Origin: Deltaproteobacteria bacterium IMCC39146
GTDB taxonomy: Bacteria > Desulfobacterota > Desulfuromonadia > Desulfuromonadales > BM103
NCBI GenBank assembly: GCA_030005635.1
Contig: JARUHP010000033.1
Span: 1-36,245 of the forward strand
Direction: 5' to 3'
Length of the DNA stretch: 36,245 nt
The position numbers and the translations under genes are program-made. Below are positions 24,140 through 33,356 of this stretch, in pieces; within the stretch, counting starts at the first letter, position 1, and every line of letters starts with the position of its first letter. Below the pieces are notes generated by a model. It had not been told where the DNA came from and searched no databases. It saw only the letters and a list, made by a program, of their open reading frames with translations.

Positions 24140-24913
24140 ATGAAAGTAGTTATTCTCGCCGGAGGGTTCGGCACCCGTATCAGCGAAGAATCCCACTTGA
24201 AGCCAAAACCTATGATTGAAATCGGAGAGAAGCCGATACTTTGGCATATTATGAAGAGCTATTCTCATTATGGCTTCAATGACTTTATCATCTGCCTTGG
24301 CTATAAAGGTTATTGTATCAAAGAGTACTTTGCCCATTACTTCTTGCATGAGTCGGATATTACCTTCGATTTCACGGATAACAATAAACGGGTTATCCAT
24401 CACCACACGGCAGAACCCTGGAAGGTTACTTTAGTTGATACCGGACATGACACCATGACCGGCGGCAGGGTGAAGAGAGTTCAAAAATATGTAGGAGATG
24501 AGACCTTCATGATGACCTATGGGGATGGGGTCGGCGATGTGAATATCTCTGAGTTGGTCACTTATCACCAGAAACACGGGTGCCTGGCAACACTCACCTC
24601 TACTCAGCCAAGTGGACGTTTTGGTGCCTTAGGTCTTTCAGGTAGTGATCAGGTCGTTGGCTTTCAGGAGAAGCCCAAGGGCGATGGAAACTGGGTTAAT
24701 GCTGGTTTTTTCGTGCTCGAACCGCAAGTATTTGATTATCTCTCTGAAGACGACACGGTTTTCGAAAGGTCACCTCTGGAAATATTGGCTAAGAATAAAC
24801 AACTTAAAGCTTTCAAACATACGGGTTTCTGGCAACCGATGGATACTTTGCGTGACAAAACCCTGCTGGATGATCTTTGGAAAACCGGCGAGGCGCCCTG
24901 GAGGCTTTGGTAA
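24140..24913 (+). CDS. rfbF: Glucose-1-phosphate cytidylyltransferase
   Basis: Makes CDP-glucose from CTP and glucose-1-phosphate, the entry to CDP-6-deoxysugars. The 257 residues match the family. The nucleotidyltransferase signature ILAGGFGTRISEESHLKPKP is at 4-23, with MIEIGEKPILWHIM, MMTYGDGVGDV (metal-binding Asp) and GFQEKPKGDGNWVNAGFFV. It is the first gene of a tight operon that continues through rfbG and the sugar-modifying enzymes. The next start lies 5 bases downstream. Confidence 0.97.
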   Translation: MKVVILAGGFGTRISEESHLKPKPMIEIGEKPILWHIMKSYSHYGFNDFIICLGYKGYCIKEYFAHYFLHESDITFDFTDNNKRVIHHHTAEPWKVTLVDTGHDTMTGGRVKRVQKYVGDETFMMTYGDGVGDVNISELVTYHQKHGCLATLTSTQPSGRFGALGLSGSDQVVGFQEKPKGDGNWVNAGFFVLEPQVFDYLSEDDTVFERSPLEILAKNKQLKAFKHTGFWQPMDTLRDKTLLDDLWKTGEAPWRLW

Positions 24914-24918
24914 GCATA

Positions 24919-25983
24919 ATGTTTGAAAAAGATTTCTGGAAAGAAAGGCGGGTTTTCGTGACCGGGCATACCGGTTTTAAAGGTTCATGGCTCTGTCTCT
25001 GGCTGCATGCGCTTGGCGCTAAAGTTTACGGCTATGCATTGGAGCCACCAACCGATCCAAGCATGTTTGTTCAAGCGAATGTTGGATCCTTTATGAATTC
25101 CACCATCGGTGACATTCGCAATTTGGAGAGTCTCACGAGGGCGCTTCAAGAAGCCCAGCCTGAGATCATTATTCATATGGCTGCCCAACCCTTGGTCCGA
25201 GAATCTTACCGGAACCCGATTGACACTTATGCCACCAATGTTATGGGTAGCGTTCATTTATTTGAGACTGTTCGTAGTTGTCCCACGGTAAAGGCGGTTG
25301 TCAACGTTACTACGGATAAGTGCTATGAAAACCGTGAGTGGTCCTGGGGCTATCGAGAAATCGAACCAATGGGAGGGTTTGATCCGTATTCCAGCAGCAA
25401 GGCCTGTTCCGAACTGGTGACTGCTGCTTATCGGCAATCCTTTCTGCAAGAGCAGGGTGTCGCGCTCGCCAGCGCCAGGGCAGGCAATGTCATCGGCGGA
25501 GGTGATTGGGCAAACGATCGTCTGCTGCCTGATGTGTTCCGTTCTTTGGATGCTGAAGAAATCCTTAACATTCGTGCTCCTCAGGCAATTCGGCCATGGC
25601 AGCATGTTCTTGAACCACTCTCAGGCTATCTTCTTCTGGCGCAACGGTTGTTTGTTGAAGGGGATGCTTTTGCAGAGCCTTGGAATTTTGGTCCGGCTGA
25701 TGAGGATGCACGTAGCGTCGGATGGATCATTGAGCATTTGGCTAATACCTGCACTGAACTGAGGTGGGAGACTGATGAAGGCTACAATCCTCATGAAGCA
25801 CATTACCTCAAGTTGGATAGCAGCAAGGCACAAAACAACCTTGGTTGGAAGCCACGATGGGTTTTATCAACGGCACTTAATAAGACACTCTTCTGGCATG
25901 AAGCCTGGAGAAGTGGAGAAGAAATGCAAAGCTTCTCTCTCGGCCAGATCCAAGAGTATGAAAAGGCGGTTTCACAAGAATGA
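24919..25983 (+). CDS. rfbG: CDP-glucose 4,6-dehydratase
   Basis: An NAD-dependent short-chain dehydratase giving CDP-4-keto-6-deoxyglucose. The ATG at 24919 is chosen (354 residues) because it begins just before the dinucleotide-binding VFVTGHTGFKGSWL (about 11-24); the longer frame runs into rfbF. Visible: IIHMAAQPLVRESY, NVTTDKCYENREW and the catalytic PYSSSKACSE region. The stop overlaps the next start by 4 bases (ATGA). Confidence 0.96.
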   Translation: MFEKDFWKERRVFVTGHTGFKGSWLCLWLHALGAKVYGYALEPPTDPSMFVQANVGSFMNSTIGDIRNLESLTRALQEAQPEIIIHMAAQPLVRESYRNPIDTYATNVMGSVHLFETVRSCPTVKAVVNVTTDKCYENREWSWGYREIEPMGGFDPYSSSKACSELVTAAYRQSFLQEQGVALASARAGNVIGGGDWANDRLLPDVFRSLDAEEILNIRAPQAIRPWQHVLEPLSGYLLLAQRLFVEGDAFAEPWNFGPADEDARSVGWIIEHLANTCTELRWETDEGYNPHEAHYLKLDSSKAQNNLGWKPRWVLSTALNKTLFWHEAWRSGEEMQSFSLGQIQEYEKAVSQE

Positions 25984-26546
25984 GCTCTACACGATTTGAT
26001 ATCATTGAAACGCCACTGGCCGGTTTGAAAGTCGTACAACGAAAACCGCTTGCCGATGCGCGAGGGTTTTTCGCACGATTTTATTGTGCTGAGGAATTAC
26101 TGGCTGCCGGGTTCAAAAAACCGATTGCGCAGATGAATCATACCTTGACCAGAAGTGTTGGAGCGGTGCGCGGGCTCCATTTCCAATATCCCCCGCATGC
26201 TGAAACCAAGTTGGTTAGTTGCCTCAGTGGAGAGATATTTGATGTCGCAGTGGATATTCGGCGAGGCTCTCCAACCTTCTTGAAATGGTACGGTGACATC
26301 CTCTCCGCAGAGAACCAGAAGAGTCTGTTGATCCCGGAAGGTTTTGCTCATGGTTTCCAAACCATGACGGAGGACTGTGAACTTTTGTATCTACACACAG
26401 CGGGATACTCTTCTGATGCTGAGGGTGCACTTCATCATGCCGACCCTCAAATTGGCATCTCTTGGCCGTTAAGCGTAACAGATCTGTCAACTCGCGATCA
26501 GAGCCTTCCTTACATTGATGAATCTTTCCTGGGGATCGAATTATGA
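25980..26546 (+). CDS. dTDP-4-dehydrorhamnose 3,5-epimerase-like sugar epimerase
   Basis: 188 residues with the RmlC cupin pattern: ADARGFFARFYC, the catalytic-His segment VRGLHFQYPP, KLVSCLSGEIFDVAVDIRRGSPTF and LLIPEGFAHGFQT, with a Tyr-containing LLYLHTAGYSS. It probably epimerises the CDP-4-keto-6-deoxysugar at C3 and/or C5, since it sits directly behind rfbFG and no rmlABD genes are in the window. Its 4-base overlaps with both neighbours show translational coupling. Confidence 0.92.
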   Translation: MSSTRFDIIETPLAGLKVVQRKPLADARGFFARFYCAEELLAAGFKKPIAQMNHTLTRSVGAVRGLHFQYPPHAETKLVSCLSGEIFDVAVDIRRGSPTFLKWYGDILSAENQKSLLIPEGFAHGFQTMTEDCELLYLHTAGYSSDAEGALHHADPQIGISWPLSVTDLSTRDQSLPYIDESFLGIEL

Positions 26547-27769
26547 AATGCCGACACTGCCAGGCTGATTTACATCTGCCGTTCATCGACTTGGGAAGCG
26601 CGCCTCCCTCGAACGCTTATCTCACAGAGCAGGCGTTGCGTGAACCGGAGAAATGGTTTCCCTTGCGGGTTCTAGTGTGCACTGATTGCTGGTTGGTGCA
26701 AACAGAAGACCATGCTGGTGCGGATGAACTCTTCACCAAAGAGTATGCGTATTTCAGCTCCTTTTCCACGACGTGGCTGAACCATGCCAAAGACTACGTT
26801 GAGAAGATGGTGGTACGTTTTGAAATTGATGAAGCTTCACTCGTGGTCGAGATTGCCGCCAACGATGGATATCTTCTGCAATACGTTGTTGAACGTGGCA
26901 TCCCCTGCCTTGGAGTGGAGCCGACGGCAAGTACTGCGGTTGCAGCACGAGCAAAAGGTGTGGAGGTCGTTGAGGAATTCTTCGGGGCTGAGTTGGCAAA
27001 AAAACTCGTCTCACAGGGTCGGCAAGCAGACCTTGTCGTAGCCAATAACGTTTTGGCCCATGTTCCTGATATCAACGATTTTGTGGCTGGCTTCACCATA
27101 CTTCTGAAGCCCGATGGCGTGGCAACGTTTGAGTTCCCGCATCTGTTGAAATTGGTTGAACAGTGTCAGTTTGATACTATCTATCATGAGCATTTCTCCT
27201 ACCTCTCTTTCACGGCGGTGAGTCGGATTCTCGAATGTAGCGGGCTTGAGGTGTTCGATGTCGAAGAGCTGTCTACACATGGTGGGAGCTTGCGTGTCTT
27301 TGCACAAAAGAAAGGGAGCGGGGAAAAACCGGTCAGTAGCCAGGTGTTGGCCACTCTTGAGAGTGAAAGCCGAGCCGGAGTTACAACCGCCGTATATTAT
27401 CAAGGATTCCAGGCACGGGCAGAGAAGATCAAGGATGATCTACTCAGTTTTCTTCTCAAAAAGAAAGCTCAAGGCCAAAAAATTGCTGCCTATGGTGCCG
27501 CCGCCAAGGGGAATACTCTGTTGAATTTTGCCGGAGTGCGACCGGATTTGTTGACCTACGTTGTTGACCGAAGCACAGCCAAGCAGGGGCAGTATCTTCC
27601 CGGCAGCCGAATCCCTATTGTTTCGGAAAAAAGGATAAAAGATGAACAGCCTGACTATATCGTGATTCTCCCTTGGAATCTACGTGATGAAATTGTGCAA
27701 CAACTTTCCTATGTGAGTGAGTGGGGTGGGGATTTTGTGGTGTCTGTCCCATCTCTGGAGGTGATATGA
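26543..27769 (+). CDS. NDP-4-keto-6-deoxyhexose C-methyltransferase
   Basis: 408 residues in the TylC3/TcaB9 family layout: an N-terminal zinc site (C3, C6 and a CTDC pair at about 50-53), a SAM-binding Rossmann core (VVEIAANDGYLLQYV, VVANNVLAHVPDINDF) with the family YHEHFSYLSF catalytic segment, and a C-terminal domain (IAAYGAAAKGNTLLNF) of the C-methyltransf_14 type. It would add a methyl branch to a ketosugar carbon, usually C3, giving a branched deoxysugar such as a mycarose- or yersiniose-like residue. ATGA overlaps occur on both sides. Confidence 0.92.
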   Translation: MKCRHCQADLHLPFIDLGSAPPSNAYLTEQALREPEKWFPLRVLVCTDCWLVQTEDHAGADELFTKEYAYFSSFSTTWLNHAKDYVEKMVVRFEIDEASLVVEIAANDGYLLQYVVERGIPCLGVEPTASTAVAARAKGVEVVEEFFGAELAKKLVSQGRQADLVVANNVLAHVPDINDFVAGFTILLKPDGVATFEFPHLLKLVEQCQFDTIYHEHFSYLSFTAVSRILECSGLEVFDVEELSTHGGSLRVFAQKKGSGEKPVSSQVLATLESESRAGVTTAVYYQGFQARAEKIKDDLLSFLLKKKAQGQKIAAYGAAAKGNTLLNFAGVRPDLLTYVVDRSTAKQGQYLPGSRIPIVSEKRIKDEQPDYIVILPWNLRDEIVQQLSYVSEWGGDFVVSVPSLEVI

Positions 27770-29274
27770 ACCCGCGTGTTTTGTTTTTTTTCCCTAACAC
27801 AAGTAATGATGGGGTATTGCCCTTGGCTGTGGGGATTCTGTCCACCATTGCTAAGAATCAACAATGCGATGTGCGTTATTTTGAAAGCACCTTCTATAAC
27901 AAAACAAGTACGGCGACAGAAGAACGTGAATCTACAGGAGAGTTTAAGCCAGTCGAAGGCCGCAACAAAAATGAATATCCTCCCTTAAGTCAACTTTACT
28001 CAGATTTACAGGATATCTTGACCTCATATCAACCGCAAGTTCTGGCTGTGCACGCTAACTCTTTGGAGTGGGAGCTTTTCAAGGAGGTTATGGCGCGCAT
28101 AGTAATGCCTGACCATGCCCCCTTGGTCTTCGTTGGTGGAGTCCACGCGACGATTGATCCGGAATCAGTTATGCAGATGGATTTTGTTGATGTGGCTTGT
28201 GTGGGCGAAGGAGAAGGTGCTTGGGGCGATTTTCTTCGTGCAGAGAAGGATGGAAATGACATTTCCTATATCGAGAATCTGTGGGTACGTACTCAAAATG
28301 GGGTTCGCAGAAACCCAATGCGGCCACTCATTCCAAGTGATCGACTCTGGAACACTTCAGTAGACTACTCTTTGTTTGACAAACGCCACATGCTCAAGCC
28401 TTATGACGGTGAGATGCGTCATAGGGCACTAATAGAGTACTCTCGCGGATGCCCTTATGACTGCCACTATTGTGTCAATTCAGCGCTTAAGGAGAAATTT
28501 CAAGGGCTTGGTAGATATTTTAGGGTACGTCCCTTCGAAAGCTTCCAGCAAGAGGTAAGGCGTCTTGTGGATCTTGGAGCAGAGATTTTTCAGTTACAGG
28601 ACGAATGTTTTTTTTCTAACAACGTTGCTGATATCCAGAGATTTTGCGAATGGTACCGTTCAGAGATTAATCTCCCACTTTTATTGCAGACCCGGCCTGA
28701 GTCAGTAACTGACGAAAAGATGTGCCTAGTGGCCAAAATGGGGCTCCCCGTTCAGGTGTCCCTCGGTGTTGAGTCTGGGAGCACTCGAATATTGAGAAAA
28801 ATATGTAATCGTCAAATGTCTATAGAATCTATCAAAAAGGCTTTTAAAGTTATCCACAAATACGGGTTGCGATCTAATGCATACTGTATGATAGGTTTCC
28901 CAACCGAAACACGTGAGGAGGCATTCCAAACAATAAACCTGATTCGCGAGATAACGCCAACAATTGCCATTATGAGTGTGTTTTACCCATTTCAAGGTGT
29001 GCCATTGCGTCAATTTTGTGTAGATCAGGGATTCATAAACGGGAGCGAGTCTGCGCGTACCTTTACCGACGATACCATCTTACGGGATCAGCCTATGAAC
29101 CCTGATGAGATTAAAAACATCCGACGTTGCTTCAGCCTTTACACTAAGTTGCCAGAAAGATTTCTTCCCTCGGTGGAGCGCTGTGAACTTGAATTTGAGC
29201 AAAACAGGGAATTGTTCGCTGAACTTGTAGAGCGCTTGTGGGCTTCTGAACCTATAACCAAGGAGGGAATGTGA
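27766..29274 (+). CDS. B12-binding-type radical SAM protein
   Basis: 502 residues from the ATG at 27766, which overlaps the preceding stop (ATGA). The N-terminal ~170 residues have the B12-binding-domain pattern of this family (LAVGILSTIA, FVGGVHATIDPE, CVGEGEGAW) but no DxHxxG motif. The radical SAM core has C229, C233 and C236 (CPYDCHYC), the 4Fe-4S ligands, followed by QLQDECFFSNN and a SLGVESGS segment. Such enzymes do C- or P-methylations and rearrangements. Its place inside a sugar operon suggests another methylation or carbon modification of the sugar, not proven. Confidence 0.9.
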   Translation: MNPRVLFFFPNTSNDGVLPLAVGILSTIAKNQQCDVRYFESTFYNKTSTATEERESTGEFKPVEGRNKNEYPPLSQLYSDLQDILTSYQPQVLAVHANSLEWELFKEVMARIVMPDHAPLVFVGGVHATIDPESVMQMDFVDVACVGEGEGAWGDFLRAEKDGNDISYIENLWVRTQNGVRRNPMRPLIPSDRLWNTSVDYSLFDKRHMLKPYDGEMRHRALIEYSRGCPYDCHYCVNSALKEKFQGLGRYFRVRPFESFQQEVRRLVDLGAEIFQLQDECFFSNNVADIQRFCEWYRSEINLPLLLQTRPESVTDEKMCLVAKMGLPVQVSLGVESGSTRILRKICNRQMSIESIKKAFKVIHKYGLRSNAYCMIGFPTETREEAFQTINLIREITPTIAIMSVFYPFQGVPLRQFCVDQGFINGSESARTFTDDTILRDQPMNPDEIKNIRRCFSLYTKLPERFLPSVERCELEFEQNRELFAELVERLWASEPITKEGM

Positions 29275-30083
29275 TTTGCACCGTTTTGGGTGGCCGTGGG
29301 TTCATAGGCCGGCAGCTTGTTGCAACTCTGAAATCTCACGGTTTTTCTCCTTATTGCCCAAATAAAATAGAGGATATTGGAGAGAGGGCGCTTGGTGTTT
29401 TGTTTTACTGTGTTGGACTAACTGCGGATTTTCGCGATCGACCTCTTGCTACAGTGGAAGCCCATGTCTGCCTTCTGAAACGTTTTTTACAAGAGTCCAC
29501 GTTTGATCGCTTGATCTATCTTTCGTCAACAAGGGTCTATTCTGGTCTTCATGGTGAGGTGAGTGAAGATGCAGATCTACTGGTAAACCCAAATTCCTTC
29601 TCTGACCTCTATAACCTCTCTAAGATAATGGGGGAGTCGCTCTGCCTACATTCAGGACGCAATACGGTAGTTGTGCGCCTTTCCAATGTGATCGGTGCAG
29701 ATTTTTCGTCAAAAAATTTCCTGTTTGATCTTATTCGTGAGGCGTGTGATAACGGCAATTGTGTTTTGCATACCTCACCAGATAGTTCAAAGGACTATAT
29801 ATTAGTGAAAGATGTGATTAGCGCTCTCATTACTTTAGCTCGTCATCCAGATCCGAAAGCTATTTATAATGTGGCCTCTGGCCAGAATCTTACAAACTCT
29901 CAGGTCTGTGAGTCTATCTCAAGGGTTGTTGATTGTCATTGGGAAGTCTCTGAGGTTGCTCCGCTACTCAATTTTCCGTGCATTAATGTCGCTCTGGTAC
30001 AACAAGATTGTGGCCTGGAGCCTGGTGATGTGCTGGGTGTGGTAGAAAAGCTAGTTTATGAATATCGAGACAGGAAGGTTTAG
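29271..30083 (+). CDS. NAD-dependent epimerase/dehydratase, likely 4-ketoreductase
   Basis: 270 residues, short for the family. The GTG start at 29271 overlaps the preceding stop (GTGA) and follows a strong AAGGAGGG site. The NAD(P) loop is VLGGRGFIGRQL (5-16). The SDR catalytic pair appears as YNLSK, with an upstream YLSSTRVYS. It most likely reduces the C4 keto group to finish the CDP-deoxysugar; the product is unknown. Confidence 0.88.
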   Translation: MICTVLGGRGFIGRQLVATLKSHGFSPYCPNKIEDIGERALGVLFYCVGLTADFRDRPLATVEAHVCLLKRFLQESTFDRLIYLSSTRVYSGLHGEVSEDADLLVNPNSFSDLYNLSKIMGESLCLHSGRNTVVVRLSNVIGADFSSKNFLFDLIREACDNGNCVLHTSPDSSKDYILVKDVISALITLARHPDPKAIYNVASGQNLTNSQVCESISRVVDCHWEVSEVAPLLNFPCINVALVQQDCGLEPGDVLGVVEKLVYEYRDRKV

Positions 30084-30086
30084 CCA

Positions 30087-30179
30087 ATGGGAATAATCAT
30101 CAAAGACAGCAATACGAGTCAGAAAAATCAAGACTCTTTGCCAAAAAGGGAGTTAGTAAGATTAGGAGCGCATTTATGA
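30087..30179 (+). CDS. Micro-ORF upstream of the CmcI-like gene (30 residues)
   Basis: An ATG at 30087 behind AGGAAGG opens a 30-codon frame (MGIIIKDSNTSQKNQDSLPK...) that ends in TGA overlapping the ATG of the next gene (ATGA at 30176-30179). It begins 3 bases after the ketoreductase stop, so it fills the gap. Function not recognised; either a small coupled peptide or a leader that sets translation of the next gene. Confidence 0.4.
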   Translation: MGIIIKDSNTSQKNQDSLPKRELVRLGAHL

Positions 30180-30955
30180 AGCCATTTGAAGAATTTTTGC
30201 AAGAAAAGCAGCAAAGAGTAAAGGCTTTCGAGCAAGACAAAGAGTTACAGACTCTTTCTAAAAATTGGCTCCAAGCATCCATGGCTCGGAAGTATGTCTA
30301 CAATTTTTCCTGGATGGATCGTCCAATTATTCAGTATCCGCAAGATATATTAGCTGTGCAGGAACTGGTGTGGGAGGTCGAGCCGGACTTGATTATTGAG
30401 ACAGGTATAGCACATGGCGGATCTCTCATATTAAGTGCCTCTTTGTTGGCTCTTCTGGATATGAGTGATGCCATTCAAGAGGGGAAAACAATAGATCCCC
30501 GGAACAGTAAACGGATGGTTCTTGGGGTGGATATTGACATCAGGCAGCATAACCGAGTTGCCATAGAAGAACATCCTATGGCCAGTCGAATCAAGATGTT
30601 GCAAGGGTCGTCCGTTGATCACGAAATTGTAAAACAGGTTTCCGATATAGCTTCGGGTTATGAGCGTGTATTGGTGTTTCTTGATTCCATGCATACGCAT
30701 GACCATGTGTTGGCGGAGTTGGAAAGCTACACTCCGTTGGTCACAAAGGGAAGTTATTGTGTTGTGTTTGACACTTTTGTTGAAGATATGCCCCCAGGTT
30801 TTTTTGCTGACAGGCCGTGGGATGTGGGCAATAATCCCAAGACCGCAGTTAGAAAGTATCTTGAAAATCATGATGAATTTGTGATTGATAAGGAACTCGA
30901 AAATAAACTTTTGATAACTGTTGCGCCTGATGGCTATTTAAAGAGAATAAAATGA
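30176..30955 (+). CDS. CmcI-family (cephalosporin hydroxylase/rhamnosyl O-methyltransferase) protein
   Basis: 259 residues of the RmtN/CmcI type: a Rossmann SAM site (IIETGIAHGGSLILSASLL), VLGVDIDIRQHNRVAIEEH and a metal-binding FLDSMHTHDHVLAELE with an acidic tail, plus a family-like C-terminus (FADRPWDVGNNPKTAVRKYL). Family members are mostly sugar O-methyltransferases, so O-methylation of the new sugar or of the glycan is likely. TTAGGAG precedes the start. Confidence 0.9.
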   Translation: MKPFEEFLQEKQQRVKAFEQDKELQTLSKNWLQASMARKYVYNFSWMDRPIIQYPQDILAVQELVWEVEPDLIIETGIAHGGSLILSASLLALLDMSDAIQEGKTIDPRNSKRMVLGVDIDIRQHNRVAIEEHPMASRIKMLQGSSVDHEIVKQVSDIASGYERVLVFLDSMHTHDHVLAELESYTPLVTKGSYCVVFDTFVEDMPPGFFADRPWDVGNNPKTAVRKYLENHDEFVIDKELENKLLITVAPDGYLKRIK

Positions 30956-30958
30956 TGA

Positions 30959-32521
30959 ATGTATCTGTCTCAACCCAAACTGCGACAGCAGTGTACGGTT
31001 AAGCGAGTGCTCAAGCGTAACCTTCTCGCCAACTATCTCGGTCAGGGCTGGGTTGCCTTGATGGGGTTTGCCTTTATTCCTCTGTATATTAAATTCCTTG
31101 GGATAGAAGCCTATGGATTGATTGGTTTATTCACTGTTTTACAAGCGTGGTTAAGGCTTTTTGATATGGGGATGGCTCCTACTTTAAACCGCGAGATGGC
31201 GCGTTTTACAGGGGGAGCCATCAACGTGACTTCAATCCGCGATCTTTTACGTAGTATCGAATGTGTAACTTTGGGCGTAGCTTTTGTGACCGTTTTGGGC
31301 CTTTATTTGAGCTCAAACTGGTTAGCTTCGTCATGGTTAAATGTTGGAAGTTTGCCTGTCGCAGTGGTCGCGCAAGCCTTGACGATTATGGGAGTAGTCA
31401 TTGCATTGCGTTTTGCTGAAGGGATATATAGAAGTAGCATTATTGGTTTGCAGAAGCAGGTTCAATATAATGTCGTAAATAGCAGCATGGCCACGCTTCG
31501 TGACTTAGGAGCGGTAGCTATCCTGGCTTGGTTGTCGCCTACCATTCAGGCCTTTTTTTTGTGGCAAGGTGTTGTTTCCGTATTATCGCTTGTTGTCCTC
31601 GCTGTATTGACTTACGTAAATCTACCATGTACTGAGCGTCCCGCTCGTTTTTCCACAAGAGCCCTGGGCGAAGTATGGCATTTTGCCAGGGGGATGATGG
31701 GGATCACCTTTCTTGTTTTGCTTCTTACTCAGGTAGACAAAGTCTTGCTCTCAAAATTGTTGAGCTTGTCTGATTACGGGTACTACACTTTGGCTGCAAC
31801 GGTCGCTAGCGCTTTATATGTATTGGTTTCTCCTGTTGCCCAAGCTTGGCTCCCAAGACTAAGCCAGCTTCATGCTGTAGACGATACCGTCGAGTTGACA
31901 CGTACCTACCATCAAGGAGCGCAACTTGTAACAGTTATTATGGGCAGCGCAGCGATGGTTCTCATTTTTTTTTCTGACACTTTTCTCAGCCTTTGGACAC
32001 AAGATCCTGTCTTGGTCCAGCGTACATCTGTCCTCTTGAGCCTTTTGGTGTTTGGTAATATGTTGAACGGTCTGATGTGGATTCCTTATCAGACACAACT
32101 GGCTTATGGATGGACTGGATTAACGGTAAGAATCAATTTTGTGTCTGTGCTGATAATCGTACCTCTAATACTCTGGGTAGTCCCTCGCTACGGTGCAGAA
32201 GGTGCAGCCTGGGTGTGGGTTGGCTTGAACTCTGGTTATGTGTTCGTTGGGGTGCATTTCATGTTTCGTCGTATCCTCACGACAGAGAAATGGCATTGGT
32301 ATATGAAAGATATAATTAAGCCGTTATTGGCTGCTGGGCTGGTAGTCATTTTACTTCGCAAGATAATTCCGTCTTCAACAGAAGTCTTCGAGCAGTTAGT
32401 AGTGTTGGTGATCGCGTCCATTTTGACTCTCTGTGCTTCAGGACTCGCAGCAGATCAAGTTCGCTTGAAAGCTCTTGAATTCGTTAAAACCAACATTTCT
32501 TTAAGGGCAAACAAACCATGA
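30959..32521 (+). CDS. Wzx-type polysaccharide flippase (oligosaccharide transporter)
   Basis: A polytopic inner-membrane protein of 520 residues with about 12-14 hydrophobic segments. The N-terminus KRNLLANYLGQGWVALMGFAFIPLYIKFLGIEAYGLIGLF is typical of the RfbX/Wzx family in the MOP superfamily. It should flip the lipid-linked repeat unit to the periplasm. Its ATG overlaps a short out-of-frame ATG and lies 3 bases after the CmcI gene stop. The next gene overlaps its stop by 4 bases. Confidence 0.93.
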   Translation: MYLSQPKLRQQCTVKRVLKRNLLANYLGQGWVALMGFAFIPLYIKFLGIEAYGLIGLFTVLQAWLRLFDMGMAPTLNREMARFTGGAINVTSIRDLLRSIECVTLGVAFVTVLGLYLSSNWLASSWLNVGSLPVAVVAQALTIMGVVIALRFAEGIYRSSIIGLQKQVQYNVVNSSMATLRDLGAVAILAWLSPTIQAFFLWQGVVSVLSLVVLAVLTYVNLPCTERPARFSTRALGEVWHFARGMMGITFLVLLLTQVDKVLLSKLLSLSDYGYYTLAATVASALYVLVSPVAQAWLPRLSQLHAVDDTVELTRTYHQGAQLVTVIMGSAAMVLIFFSDTFLSLWTQDPVLVQRTSVLLSLLVFGNMLNGLMWIPYQTQLAYGWTGLTVRINFVSVLIIVPLILWVVPRYGAEGAAWVWVGLNSGYVFVGVHFMFRRILTTEKWHWYMKDIIKPLLAAGLVVILLRKIIPSSTEVFEQLVVLVIASILTLCASGLAADQVRLKALEFVKTNISLRANKP

Positions 32522-33351
32522 TGCCGCCGAAAGTTAGCATCGGTATGCCAGTTTATAATGGTGAAGCGAAGATACGGGAGACGCTAAATTCTCTATTGGC
32601 GCAATCCTTTACCGATTTTGAACTTATCATTTCTGATAATGCTTCGACTGATAACACGGAGTTGATTTGTCAGGAATATGCTAAAAGAGATGGAAGAATT
32701 CGCTTTGTACGACAACCTCGGAACCTTGGCGTTGGGGCAAATTTTAAGTATGTCCTTGAACAAGCGAAGGGAGAATTCTTTATGTGGGCGGCTTGTGATG
32801 ATCTCCGTTCTTTAGATTATCTCTCAGTAAATTACGATTTCTTGTGCGAAAATGAAGATTTTGTTGCATCTACCTCCCCCGCCAGGTACGAGAGTGGAGA
32901 GTTTGATGAAGTTCGGATGGGGGATGCTAGTCTTGCAGATAAAAGACCGCAGCGTTTAGCGAAGATTTTTACAAAATGTCAGGGGAACAGCCGTTTTTAT
33001 TCTTTAATGCGTACTGACATAATTAAAGATTGCCACATGCTTAATGGAGGCTTCCTCGGGTCAGATGTGGCCATAGTCTTGCAGTTGGCTAGCAAGGGAA
33101 AACTTAATAGAGCTGAAGAGGGATGGGTGGTTATTGGCGAAAAAGGGGTAAGTAGTAGTAAAAAAATTTTTAAAATTTATAGGAGCAGTAGGTTAGAATA
33201 TTTATTTCCATTTTTGAGACTGACTATATTTGCAAACAAGTTAATCTCTGAATTAGGGTTGTTTGATAAAATAAAGATAAATCTTGTTCTCTTAAGGTTA
33301 AATACAGAAGCGTGCCTTAAGCAAGTGATTCGATTGTTTTGGCGTTCCTGA
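32518..33351 (+). CDS. Family 2 glycosyltransferase
   Basis: 277 residues. A GT-A opening KVSIGMPVYNGEAKIRETLNS (5-25), LIISDNASTDNTELI, RNLGVGANFKYVLEQAKGEFFMWAACDD with the DXD-type CDD metal site, and a GSDVAIVLQLA segment. No transmembrane tail. It likely adds one sugar of the repeat unit. It is the last gene of the tight operon; ATGA overlap with the flippase. The downstream 567 bases hold only decayed fragments. Confidence 0.92.
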   Translation: MMPPKVSIGMPVYNGEAKIRETLNSLLAQSFTDFELIISDNASTDNTELICQEYAKRDGRIRFVRQPRNLGVGANFKYVLEQAKGEFFMWAACDDLRSLDYLSVNYDFLCENEDFVASTSPARYESGEFDEVRMGDASLADKRPQRLAKIFTKCQGNSRFYSLMRTDIIKDCHMLNGGFLGSDVAIVLQLASKGKLNRAEEGWVVIGEKGVSSSKKIFKIYRSSRLEYLFPFLRLTIFANKLISELGLFDKIKINLVLLRLNTEACLKQVIRLFWRS

Positions 33352-33356
33352 AACCG

